NCBI GenBank assembly: GCA_024636075.1
Contig: JAGXHS010000140.1
Location: 1 to 15,397 of the forward strand
DNA: 15,397 nt
Reading direction: 5' to 3'
DNA from: Propionibacteriaceae bacterium
GTDB lineage: Bacteria > Actinomycetota > Actinomycetes > Propionibacteriales > Propionibacteriaceae
Shown here: positions 1 through 6,729 of the stretch, in pieces
How the letters are laid out: every line of letters starts with the position of its first letter
How positions within the stretch are numbered: the stretch's first letter is position 1
The notes under the pieces: model-generated
Told to the model about the DNA's origin: nothing
What the model saw: only the letters and a program-made list of their open reading frames with translations
Databases searched by the model: none
Position numbers and translations under genes: made by a program

Positions 1-261
1 CTGCAGGGCCTGTTCGCGGCCGGCTTCGTCGGTGAGCACCGCCACCGCACCGGACCGCGCAGCGGCCGCTGCGAACGCGGCGCCGTGGGCACGCGCGCCT
101 GGCAGGGCGACATACAGATCCCCCGGAAGCACGCTGCGCGAATCCAGAGTGATGCCGGTCACTGCCACCTCGACGGCTTCGGCTGGCACGACGGGCACCT
201 CGAAGACCTCACCCAGCGCCATCGCTTTCGAATGGCTGGGTCGCAACGGGGCATCACTCAC
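1..261 (-). CDS. murE: MurE, UDP-N-acetylmuramyl-tripeptide synthetase (N-terminal part only)
   Basis: This is a partial gene: 87 codons are present and the rest lies beyond the left edge. MurE is a cytoplasmic Mur ligase that adds the third stem-peptide residue (usually diaminopimelate or lysine) to UDP-MurNAc-Ala-Glu. The visible part reads VTGITLDSRSVLPGDLYVAL and continues PGARAHGAAF, which is the characteristic N-terminal UDP-substrate-binding region of MurE. The ATP-binding and ligase domains are outside the window. I chose the GTG at 261, which overlaps the ftsI stop in a GTGA (4 bases), as is common in coupled dcw genes. There is no clear Shine-Dalgarno sequence before it, so translation probably depends on ribosomes finishing ftsI. 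An in-frame ATG at 222 is a possible later start. The family assignment is strong from the N-terminus and from the position after ftsI. The amino acid added cannot be told from this part. Confidence 0.88.
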   Translation of the reverse strand, partial: MSDAPLRPSHSKAMALGEVFEVPVVPAEAVEVAVTGITLDSRSVLPGDLYVALPGARAHGAAFAAAAARSGAVAVLTDEAGREQALQ

Positions 262-2135
262 GGTTCGTAGTTAATCGGTTTGTCGGGCGCTTCGCTGGCG
301 GATGGCTTGACTCCGTAGCGAACCAACGCCAATTTCATGATGTCTTGGTACGGCGGTTGAGCGATCTTGCTGCCGGCGGTCCCCTTGCCGGGTTGGTCCA
401 GCACCACGTAGACCAGGATCTGCGGGTCCTCGGCGGGTGCCACCCCGATGAACGACGACACGTAGCCCTCGTAGCCACCGTTGCTCGCTCGCTCGGCCGT
501 TCCGGATTTGCCAGCGGTGCGGTACCCCTCGATGGCGCGGCTGCCGCCGCCGATCTTGGTGATCACCGCCTCCATCATGTCCATCACCTGCGCCGACGCT
601 TTCTTGGAGATCACCCTGCGGGTGACCGGCTTGTCCACCTCGACGGGATTGCCCTCACCGTCGCTCGCCGAGGCGATGATCCGTGGGGAGTTGTACACCC
701 CGCCGTTGGCGATCGTCGCCACAGCGGCCGCTTCCTGCAGCGCGGTCACCGAGATGCCCTGGCCGAATGCAACCTGGTCACGGGTGTAGTCGGGCATGTC
801 GGGTGCCGGCAACGTGCCGGTCACCTCGCCGGGCAGACCACTGCCGGTTCGTTGACCGAAACCGAAATTGCGCAGGTACTCCGAGAATTTGGCCTTGTCC
901 ATCTGTCGGGCCAGCAGCACGGTACCGATGTTCGACGAGTTCGCCACGACGCCGCGAACCGTCAGGTTCAGCGTCTTGTGACTGAAGGCGTCGGTGATCC
1001 GGCCGTCACCGCTGACGATCGATTCCGGTATCTTCACCCTGGTGTCGGCGGTGATCCCCTCGCTGTCAGCCAGCGCTGCCATCGTGATCACCTTCTGCAC
1101 CGAGCCGGGCTCATAGGGATCCGTGACCACGCGATTGTAGAGATTCTCCGGATCTGAGGCGGCGGTGTTGTTGGGATCGAAGCTCGGCGCGGTCGCGAGC
1201 GCCAACACCTCACCCGTCTTGACGTTCATCACCACGGCGGTGCCACTGGCTGCAGCAGCATCGATGATCCCCTTGGCAAGTGCCTGTTCGGCCATCATTT
1301 GCATCTGGGCATCGATGGTGAGCCGGAAATCTGTTCCATCCACCGCCGGCGTCAGCACCGTATTGCCGAGCGGAATTCGACCGTAGGCAGCCGCCTGATA
1401 GGTGTCGATGCCCTCCACACCGGTCAGCGCTGCGTCCAGGGAGCGCTCAAGGCCTGCGGCCGCCTTGTTCTCGGCGTTGACGAACCCGATCACGTTCGCG
1501 GCCACACCACCAGCAGGGTAGACCCGGACGGGATCGTCCTCCTTGTAGATGCCGTACCAGGCACGTACTTTCTTGCCCTCCAGCTCACCGCCCATGGCGA
1601 GTTCCTCGGCGATCTGCTGGTAGGTCCAGGCGTCCACCCGGCGTTCGATGATCTCGTACTGGCTCTTGTTCTTCGTCCTCGGGTTCACCCGCGTCAATTG
1701 CGCCAGATAGTCCTCGGGCTCACCGCCGAGGTGTTTGGCCAGAACCTTGGCGATCGCAGCCGGGGCAGCCTTGCCGGCTGCCTTCTGTGCTGTGGTCATC
1801 CGGGTACGGGAATCGATGCCGTTGGTGGCGATGATCATCGGGTTCGCGATCACCCGAACGGCGTCCCGCGAAGTGGCCAACACCTCTCCGTTGCGGTCGG
1901 TGATCTGACCCCTGTTCGGCACCAAGGTGTGCGTCATGGTCATCTGCCTGGCCGCCTGGGCGGCATAGGCCCGGGCGTCAAGAGCCTGCAACTGGAAGGC
2001 CCGTCCCATGAACAGCGTGATGGCCATCATGATCACCACCAACAGCACATGCAGTCGCCGTTCCGGGTTGGCGAGCCGAACCCGGTGAACCGTCTTGTAC
2101 GATCGGCTCGATCGCCCGGATCGGCTCTGCGCCAT
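258..2135 (-). CDS. ftsI: FtsI / PBP3-type septal peptidoglycan transpeptidase (class B penicillin-binding protein)
   Basis: A 625-residue class B penicillin-binding protein that cross-links septal peptidoglycan in the divisome. A basic cytoplasmic tail (1-27) leads into one membrane anchor (about 28-46). A PBP dimerisation/pedestal region follows, and then the transpeptidase domain from about 270. All three active-site motifs are present: SVQK at 345-348 (nucleophile Ser345, inside YEPGSVQK), SSN at 400-402, and KSG at 543-545 (AGKSGTAER). The length is normal for actinobacterial FtsI, and I see no PASTA repeats at the C-terminus. The ATG at 2135 overlaps the stop of the upstream ftsL-like gene as TGATG and has a strong AGGAGG a few bases upstream inside that gene. 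The stop overlaps the murE GTG. It is expected to be a beta-lactam target and to work with FtsW, which is not in the window. Confidence 0.95.
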   Translation of the reverse strand: MAQSRSGRSSRSYKTVHRVRLANPERRLHVLLVVIMMAITLFMGRAFQLQALDARAYAAQAARQMTMTHTLVPNRGQITDRNGEVLATSRDAVRVIANPMIIATNGIDSRTRMTTAQKAAGKAAPAAIAKVLAKHLGGEPEDYLAQLTRVNPRTKNKSQYEIIERRVDAWTYQQIAEELAMGGELEGKKVRAWYGIYKEDDPVRVYPAGGVAANVIGFVNAENKAAAGLERSLDAALTGVEGIDTYQAAAYGRIPLGNTVLTPAVDGTDFRLTIDAQMQMMAEQALAKGIIDAAAASGTAVVMNVKTGEVLALATAPSFDPNNTAASDPENLYNRVVTDPYEPGSVQKVITMAALADSEGITADTRVKIPESIVSGDGRITDAFSHKTLNLTVRGVVANSSNIGTVLLARQMDKAKFSEYLRNFGFGQRTGSGLPGEVTGTLPAPDMPDYTRDQVAFGQGISVTALQEAAAVATIANGGVYNSPRIIASASDGEGNPVEVDKPVTRRVISKKASAQVMDMMEAVITKIGGGSRAIEGYRTAGKSGTAERASNGGYEGYVSSFIGVAPAEDPQILVYVVLDQPGKGTAGSKIAQPPYQDIMKLALVRYGVKPSASEAPDKPINYEP

Positions 2136-2767
2136 CAGTTGCCTCCTGTGGTCAGCTTCTTCGCTGCTGCAGCTTTCTCGGCGTCAGCGGCTTTCTTGGC
2201 CGCTGCTGCTTTCTCGGCGTCAGCGGCTTTCTTGGCCGCTGCTGCCTTCTTCGCCGCGGCCGCCTTGCGAGCGGCCTCAGCCTTGGCCTTCTGGTCTGCC
2301 TGCACCTTGGCACGAGCAGCGGTGATTTCGTCGGCGACCTGAGATGGTGTCTTGAAGGTCTGTGCCGGCATCTCCTTGCCGGTCACTTTTGCCGGATCGC
2401 CGAGCATCTGGTTCTGCGGAAGCTGGATGAACACCGGGTGCGGGTTGGGCCGCATACCAAGTTTCTGCGCCTCTTGTTCCAGGTGGGTCGGTGAGCGGAG
2501 CTGGTCGAGACTCGCCTGCAGCGATGACTCCTGGTAACCAAGGATGGTGGCCCGCTTCTGCAGCCCCCGTAGATCGGAGGCCTGCCCCTGGATCGTGACG
2601 TTGAGCACCAGCACACCGGCCATGCCCACCGCCAACACCAGACCGAGGACCAACAGAAATGGAATTCGTGACATCCGGGCGACGGAGTTGGGCACTGCGC
2701 GCAGCTGCGCAGCGGTGGCCCGCTGCGCACGGGAATAGGTCTCCTGGGAGCTCAGCAGTGCACTCAC
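2135..2767 (-). CDS. ftsL: FtsL-like bitopic divisome protein with long Ala/Lys-rich tail
   Basis: A 210-residue protein in the usual ftsL position between rsmH and ftsI. Its layout fits FtsL: a short cytoplasmic N-terminus (1-34), one membrane helix (about 36-57), then a coiled-coil-like stretch (60-92) and a conserved-looking segment ending around PNPHPVFIQLP (107-117). FtsL pairs with FtsB/DivIC and controls FtsW/FtsI activation. The unusual part is the C-terminus (about 150-204), which is almost entirely Ala and Lys with some Glu and Asp and holds two perfect 12-residue repeats. By FtsL topology this tail would be outside the membrane. The start is the GTG at 2767, which overlaps the rsmH stop (GTGA). 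FtsL sequences diverge widely, so the call rests on position, topology and size more than on residue identity. 'Septum formation initiator-like' would be an equally safe label. Confidence 0.8.
   Translation of the reverse strand: MSALLSSQETYSRAQRATAAQLRAVPNSVARMSRIPFLLVLGLVLAVGMAGVLVLNVTIQGQASDLRGLQKRATILGYQESSLQASLDQLRSPTHLEQEAQKLGMRPNPHPVFIQLPQNQMLGDPAKVTGKEMPAQTFKTPSQVADEITAARAKVQADQKAKAEAARKAAAAKKAAAAKKAADAEKAAAAKKAADAEKAAAAKKLTTGGN
2172..2243 (-). repeat. Two perfect 36-bp tandem repeats in the ftsL tail
   Basis: Positions 2172-2207 and 2208-2243 are identical over 36 bases. On the minus strand they encode two 12-residue units with the pattern KKAADAEKAAAA in the FtsL C-terminus. Degenerate Ala/Lys coding copies continue to about 2290. 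The repeat is in frame, so gain or loss of a unit would change tail length by 12 residues without breaking the gene. Perfect identity at the wobble positions suggests recent duplication or ongoing homogenisation. Confidence 0.9.
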
Positions 2768-3705
2768 GCTGCTCTCCTCACCCGTTGTGCGGCGCGTAGT
2801 CGCGCGGACGCCGCGCGAGGATTGTCCTCGATCTCCGCATCGTCGGGGCGTTCAGCCCCTCTGGTCAACAACATCATTTCGGCACGCATCCCTTCGGGAA
2901 CCACAGGCAGGTGTCGCGGAGCTTTGTCGGTCGAACGCGCCCGCAGTTCGTGTTTCACGAGCCTGTCCTCCAGCGAGTGGTAGGCCAGCACGGCGAGTCG
3001 ACCATCCACCGCCAGGACGTCCACCGCAGCAGGCAGAGCAGCCTCGAGGGACTCCAGCTCCGCGTTGACCTCGATCCGCAGGGCTTGGAAACTTCTTTTC
3101 GCCGGATGGCCACCCGACTTTCTGGTGGCCATCGGAATGGCCGCGCTGATCACTTCGACCAGCCGCGCCGAGTTCTCGAACGGTTCGTCCGCGCGAGCCC
3201 GGACGATCCGTTGCGCCACCCGATCAGCGAAGCGTTCCTCGCCGTAGCGGCGAAGGATGCGCCGCAGCTCATGCTCCGGGTAGCTGTTCACCACCTCCGC
3301 AGCAGTGAGTTCCTGGCTGGTGTCCATCCGCATGTCCAACGGGGAGTCCACCGAGTAGGCGAATCCACGATCACGTCGATCGATCTGCAGCGACGAAAGA
3401 CCGAGATCCATCAGGATCGCCTGGGCTTCCGCTACACCGAGGTCAGCCAACACGTCCGCCACCTCGTCGTACACCGCATGCACCAGCTCGATCCGGTCAC
3501 CGAACTCGGCCAATCGCTCGGCGGCCACTGCCAAGGCATCGGCGTCGCGATCGATCCCGATCAGTCGGGCGTCGGGATTGGCGAGGAGCATCCAGTGGGC
3601 GTGCCCACCGAGCCCGAGAGTGCAATCGACGTACACCGAGCCCGGCTCACGCAGCGCCGGTGAGAGCAACTCGACGATGCGTTCGTGCAACACAGGAATG
3701 TGCAT
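2764..3705 (-). CDS. rsmH: RsmH (MraW), 16S rRNA (cytosine1402-N4)-methyltransferase
   Basis: A 313-residue S-adenosylmethionine-dependent methyltransferase that makes N4-methylcytidine at 16S rRNA position 1402 in the ribosomal P site. The start MHIPVLHERIVELL is typical. The SAM-binding motif VDCTLGLGGH lies at 26-35. Other RsmH signatures are MDLGLSSLQID (99-109), the basic HPAKRSFQALRIEVN (200-214), YHSLEDR (242-248) and the C-terminal ASARLRA (299-305). The length is normal. The ATG at 3705 has a GGAGAGG ribosome binding site about 8 bases upstream. The stop overlaps the GTG of the ftsL-like gene. The gene is separated from mraZ by a 148-base structured leader, so it may be controlled separately from mraZ while sharing its promoter. 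Confidence 0.96.
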   Translation of the reverse strand: MHIPVLHERIVELLSPALREPGSVYVDCTLGLGGHAHWMLLANPDARLIGIDRDADALAVAAERLAEFGDRIELVHAVYDEVADVLADLGVAEAQAILMDLGLSSLQIDRRDRGFAYSVDSPLDMRMDTSQELTAAEVVNSYPEHELRRILRRYGEERFADRVAQRIVRARADEPFENSARLVEVISAAIPMATRKSGGHPAKRSFQALRIEVNAELESLEAALPAAVDVLAVDGRLAVLAYHSLEDRLVKHELRARSTDKAPRHLPVVPEGMRAEMMLLTRGAERPDDAEIEDNPRAASARLRAAQRVRRAA

Positions 3706-3771
3706 CTCTCGACCCTCTCCGCCGGCTGGACCTGTGGATCACCACGGGCAATGTGGCTCGTTCGGTGGGGT

Positions 3772-3836
3772 TTCAATCCGGACCGGAGTCTCCTGGCACC
3801 GGGGAAGGGGTGTCAGGGTGTTGGGCCCGGACTGAA
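3772..3836 (-). ncRNA. Structured leader of rsmH, resembling the mraW RNA motif
   Basis: On the minus strand, TTCAGTCCGG (3836-3827) can pair with CCGGATTGAA (3781-3772): ten pairs including one G-U. Inside, CACC (3812-3809) pairs with GGTG (3800-3797) and presents a CUUCCCC loop (3807-3801). A CUUCCCC terminal loop upstream of mraW is what I remember as the hallmark of the actinobacterial mraW RNA motif found by comparative genomics. The pairing is seen in the sequence. The family name is from memory and unchecked. Closer to rsmH, GTGG (3742-3739) and CCAC (3734-3731) form a small extra hairpin, and an upstream CCAC could compete for the same GTGG. Its function is unknown. A role in controlling rsmH translation or transcription elongation would fit its location. 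Confidence 0.55.
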
Positions 3837-3853
3837 GCCTCACGAAACGAACG

Positions 3854-4282
3854 TCAACCACCCGGGAAGACCTCTTCATTCATTTCGGCGAAGGCCGATT
3901 CCTGCTGTGCGGAGTACTCCTGCCATGCGGCGACGTCCCAGATCTCCAGCCGGTTGATGGCTCCCACCACGACGATGTCCTTCTCCAAGCCCGCGTAGCT
4001 GCGCAGCAGCGGCGGGATGGTGACACGGCCCTGTTTGTCCGGCGTCTCGTCAGAAGCGCCCGCGGCAAGCATGCGCTGGAAGTCGCGAACGTTCTTCAGA
4101 GTCGACGGGGCGTCCATCACCTGCTTGGTCATCCCGACGAAGGTGTCCGTCGGATAGATCGCCAGGCAGCGTTCCTGCTGCCTGGTGATGACCAGTCCGG
4201 TGGACAATTCGTCGCGAAACTTCGCCGGCAGGAAGAATCGGCCTTTCTCGTCGAGCTTGGGGGTGTGCGTTCCCAGAAACAT
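3854..4282 (-). CDS. mraZ: MraZ, transcriptional regulator of the dcw cluster
   Basis: A 142-residue MraZ protein with two tandem AbrB/SpoVT-like swapped-hairpin domains. The two signature motifs are DEKGRFFLPAKFR (11-23) and DKQGRVTIPPLLR (82-94). The protein begins MFLGTHTPKLD, as in most actinobacterial members, and its length is normal. MraZ forms ring-shaped oligomers and binds repeated TGGG-type sites ahead of its own gene. Such repeats are visible at 4318-4357. The ATG at 4282 is preceded by AAGGGG with suitable spacing. It is the first gene of the minus-strand dcw operon and lies head-to-head with the MoxR operon. A direct link between MraZ and rRNA methylation is also possible because rsmH follows immediately. 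Confidence 0.96.
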   Translation of the reverse strand: MFLGTHTPKLDEKGRFFLPAKFRDELSTGLVITRQQERCLAIYPTDTFVGMTKQVMDAPSTLKNVRDFQRMLAAGASDETPDKQGRVTIPPLLRSYAGLEKDIVVVGAINRLEIWDVAAWQEYSAQQESAFAEMNEEVFPGG

Positions 4283-4317
4283 CCGAGTTCACCCCTTCCG
4301 CTCCACAATTGCGCCGA

Positions 4318-4357
4318 TTCACTCCACTTGGCTCCACTGTACCCCACTTTCACCCAC
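4318..4357 (-). promoter_or_regulatory. MraZ box: four 10-bp-phased GTGG(G/A) direct repeats
   Basis: Reading the minus strand from 4357, four consecutive 10-base units begin GTGGG, GTGGG, GTGGA and GTGGA (starts at 4357, 4347, 4337 and 4327). MraZ proteins are known to bind three or four TGGG-type direct repeats spaced by one helical turn upstream of mraZ, which matches well. A further GTGGAG at 4306-4301 is 21 rather than 20 bases on and may be a weak fifth site. The repeats surround a possible -10 element (TACAGT, 4341-4336), so binding should block mraZ transcription. Confidence 0.82.
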
Positions 4358-4366
4358 CGAAGGCAA
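4336..4366 (-). promoter_or_regulatory. Possible mraZ promoter
   Basis: TTGCCT (4366-4361) and TACAGT (4341-4336) on the minus strand are separated by 19 bases, slightly longer than ideal. The -10 fits the TANNNT pattern and would start transcription near 4329, giving a leader of about 47 bases before the mraZ ATG. The elements overlap the MraZ repeats, as expected for an autoregulated promoter. It is inferred from sequence only. Confidence 0.4.
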
Positions 4367-4410
4367 GGGTGCCGGGCGCCTTTTCGTGTCGCTTCGGTGC
4401 TGGCGACCGC

Positions 4411-4416
4411 TAGGCT
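4411..4416 (+). promoter_or_regulatory. Possible -10 element for the MoxR operon
   Basis: TAGGCT fits the TANNNT form common in actinobacterial promoters and lies about 60 bases before the GTG start, between the MraZ repeats and moxR. No convincing -35 box is visible 16-18 bases upstream. A small AGGCC/GGCCT hairpin (4435-4447) sits in the putative leader. This is a weak call, offered because some promoter must lie in the 4283-4472 interval. Confidence 0.25.
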
Positions 4417-4472
4417 GGGCTCGTCGATGATCCGAGGCCTCCGGCCTTACCCATGGCATGAGGAGTTTCCAC

Positions 4473-5462
4473 GTGACCGATGTCGAGAACCAGGGACAGT
4501 CCGTCTCGGACGCGCCGGACCTGTCGGAGGTGGTGGAGGTGATGGGTCGCGTCCGCGGCGCCATGGAGACTGTGATCGAGGGCAAGACCGACCAGATCAA
4601 CGCGGCGTTGACAGTGCTGCTTGCTGAAGGTCACCTGTTGGTGGAGGACGTCCCCGGGGTCGGCAAGACGATGTTGGCCAAGGCTCTCGGCAAGTCGGTC
4701 GACTGCAGCGTCAACCGACTGCAGTTCACCCCGGATCTCCTGCCCAGCGACATCACCGGCGTGAGTGTCTTCAACCAGCAGACGCGGGACTTCGAGTTCA
4801 AGCCGGGCGGCATCTTCGCGAACATCGTGGTCGGCGACGAGATCAACCGTGCCTCACCGAAGACCCAGTCGGCCCTGCTGGAGGCGATGGCCGAGGGGCA
4901 GGTGTCCTCCGACGGCGTCACCCACAGCCTGGCCAAGCCCTTCATGGTCATCGCGACCCAGAACCCGATCGAGATGGAAGGCACCTACCCGCTACCGGAG
5001 GCCCAACGGGATCGGTTCATGGCCAAGATCGAGATGGGCTATCCGACCCGGACCGCCGAGTTGGACATGCTCGACCACCACGGCGGCGCCGATCCGCTGT
5101 CGGTGCTGCAGCCTGTCACTGACTCTCAGACTCTGGTGCGGCTGACGGGCATCGTGAAAGACGTCTATGCCGCACCGGCCGTGAAGGAGTACATCGTCTC
5201 GATCGTCGAGGCCAGCCGCGCGACTGACAGCTTGAGGCTCGGCGCCAGCCCACGCGCCAGCCTTCACCTGTTGCGCGCCGTCCGTTCCCGGGCGGCAATG
5301 GCAGGGCGTGACTACGCGATTCCCGACGACGTGCATGCCCTCGCCGTGCCCGTGCTCTCACATCGGGTACTGCTGTCCACCCAGACCCAGCTGTCCGGAC
5401 GAAATGTGGCCGACGTGATCGCCGAGGTGGTGGCCCAGGTGCCACTCCCCGACCGGAGATGA
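4473..5462 (+). CDS. MoxR-family AAA+ ATPase
   Basis: A MoxR-type AAA+ ATPase of 329 residues, thought to act as a chaperone-like remodelling ATPase for partner proteins encoded beside it. The Walker A motif PGVGKT is at 61-66, preceded by HLLVEDV. Walker B is VVGDEINRA (119-127), sensor 1 is ATQNP (161-165), and the PLPEAQRDRF segment (173-182) carries the arginine-finger region typical of MoxR. A lid domain follows. I chose the GTG at 4473 because AGGAG lies 7 bases upstream. The ATG at 4458 would add five residues but has no ribosome binding site. The DUF58 gene follows after 4 bases and the transglutaminase-like gene overlaps that one, so this is the first gene of a three-gene operon divergent from mraZ. 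The specific client is unknown. Confidence 0.93.
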   Translation: MTDVENQGQSVSDAPDLSEVVEVMGRVRGAMETVIEGKTDQINAALTVLLAEGHLLVEDVPGVGKTMLAKALGKSVDCSVNRLQFTPDLLPSDITGVSVFNQQTRDFEFKPGGIFANIVVGDEINRASPKTQSALLEAMAEGQVSSDGVTHSLAKPFMVIATQNPIEMEGTYPLPEAQRDRFMAKIEMGYPTRTAELDMLDHHGGADPLSVLQPVTDSQTLVRLTGIVKDVYAAPAVKEYIVSIVEASRATDSLRLGASPRASLHLLRAVRSRAAMAGRDYAIPDDVHALAVPVLSHRVLLSTQTQLSGRNVADVIAEVVAQVPLPDRR

Positions 5463-5466
5463 CGCC

Positions 5467-6729
5467 TTGTCCCACAACCCTTGGAGGCTGCTGACCGCTC
5501 GCGGCCGGGCTTTCGTCATACTCGGCCTGCTGGGCACCGGATTCGCGGTGTGGTTCGGTCAGCGCGACCTCGCCTGGATCTCCTTGTTGTTGTTCCTGCT
5601 GCCACTGGCGGCAGTAGTGATCGTCCAACGTTCCCGGCTGAGCCTGAGCTGCGACCGCCGTGTCAGGCCACCGAGGGCCGAGGTCGGCCAACAGATGACC
5701 GGCACCCTGACGGTACGAAAAAAGGGACAGATGCCGATCGGCATGTTGCGATTCGAGGACTCGGTGCCCCGAGAACTCGGGCGCCGCCCACGATTCACTG
5801 TGCACCAGTCCGTGGGCGAATGGGAGCGTGTCATCACCTATCCATTGATGGGCCTCGCCCGGGGCCGCCACCGCGTCGGACCAATGCTGGTGCGGGCCGT
5901 CGACCCGTTCGGACTGGCGCAGGTGGACAGGCAGTTCAGGAACGCCGAGGAGGTGCTCGTCACCCCCCACATCGCTGCACTGGCCAACCTCGGGAGCGCC
6001 GCAGGCTCAGGGCGCTCCGGGGAGTCCACACCGCAACGCATCGGTCTGGTCGGCCAGGACGACGTCCTGATCCGCGAGTACCGCATCGGCGACGACATGC
6101 GTCGGGTGCACTGGCGGTCCAGCGCGAAACGCGGCGAGCTGATGGTGCGCCGCGAAGAACAGGCATGGGATCCCACCGCGAGCGTCCTGCTGGACTCCCG
6201 CGCCGAACGCCACGCCGGGCAGGGCCGCAGCAGTTCGTTCGAGTGGGCCGTGTCGGCGGCGGCATCGGTGTGTCATCACTTCATCCGCTCCGGCTTCCGG
6301 GTCCGCCTGGTGGACTCCGCCGGCCTGCTGCACGAGGCGGGCCGCGAGGATCCTTCGGCTGGTCGCGAAGCCATCACCCTGACCCTCACTGACGAACAGC
6401 CCCGACCACAGGTCAACCTCGCGCAAGCCGTGGCGGCGGCCAACCCGGGAAGGCAGGGAGAACTGCTGATTGCCGTGCTCGGACAACTCACCCTCGCAGA
6501 CGCGGCCGACCTGCTGAGTGCTCGTAGCGACACGTCGAACGGCATCGCCATCGTGCTCGACATCCCCACCTTCGCCAGCCGCTCACAGCGCACCAAACAC
6601 ATCAGCGAGGAACACGCCGAAGCCGTGAATCGGTTGCGCAATGCTCGATGGACCGTTCTGGAAGTGCGCGGTGGGACGCTGGTCGAGGAAGCATGGGCCA
6701 CTCTGGATGTGGTGGGGGGTGCTGCCTGA
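5467..6729 (+). CDS. DUF58 domain membrane protein
   Basis: A 420-residue protein of the DUF58 family. Two closely spaced membrane segments (about 15-31 and 35-53) anchor it. They are followed by a beta-rich region and the DUF58 signature at about 203-231, with REYRIGDDMRRVHWRSSAKR. The downstream part resembles a von Willebrand factor A-like fold, as is general for this family. The start is TTG at 5467. GGAG ends 8 bases upstream, and the ATG seen at 5459 is in another frame. It follows the MoxR stop by 4 bases, and its own stop overlaps the next ATG (TGATG at 6727). MoxR and DUF58 genes are paired across bacteria and are often followed by transglutaminase-like membrane proteins, so a physical complex is likely. 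The molecular function is not established. Confidence 0.88.
   Translation: MSHNPWRLLTARGRAFVILGLLGTGFAVWFGQRDLAWISLLLFLLPLAAVVIVQRSRLSLSCDRRVRPPRAEVGQQMTGTLTVRKKGQMPIGMLRFEDSVPRELGRRPRFTVHQSVGEWERVITYPLMGLARGRHRVGPMLVRAVDPFGLAQVDRQFRNAEEVLVTPHIAALANLGSAAGSGRSGESTPQRIGLVGQDDVLIREYRIGDDMRRVHWRSSAKRGELMVRREEQAWDPTASVLLDSRAERHAGQGRSSSFEWAVSAAASVCHHFIRSGFRVRLVDSAGLLHEAGREDPSAGREAITLTLTDEQPRPQVNLAQAVAAANPGRQGELLIAVLGQLTLADAADLLSARSDTSNGIAIVLDIPTFASRSQRTKHISEEHAEAVNRLRNARWTVLEVRGGTLVEEAWATLDVVGGAA

Noticed and set aside
4365..4383. Terminator-like hairpin (AAGGGTGC / GCGCCTTT followed by one more T) on the plus strand before moxR
   Set aside because: The stem is short, with G-U pairs and only four T. 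No plus-strand gene upstream needs terminating and no U-run follows on the minus strand. It could be an attenuator if the moxR promoter lies upstream, but I see no support for that.
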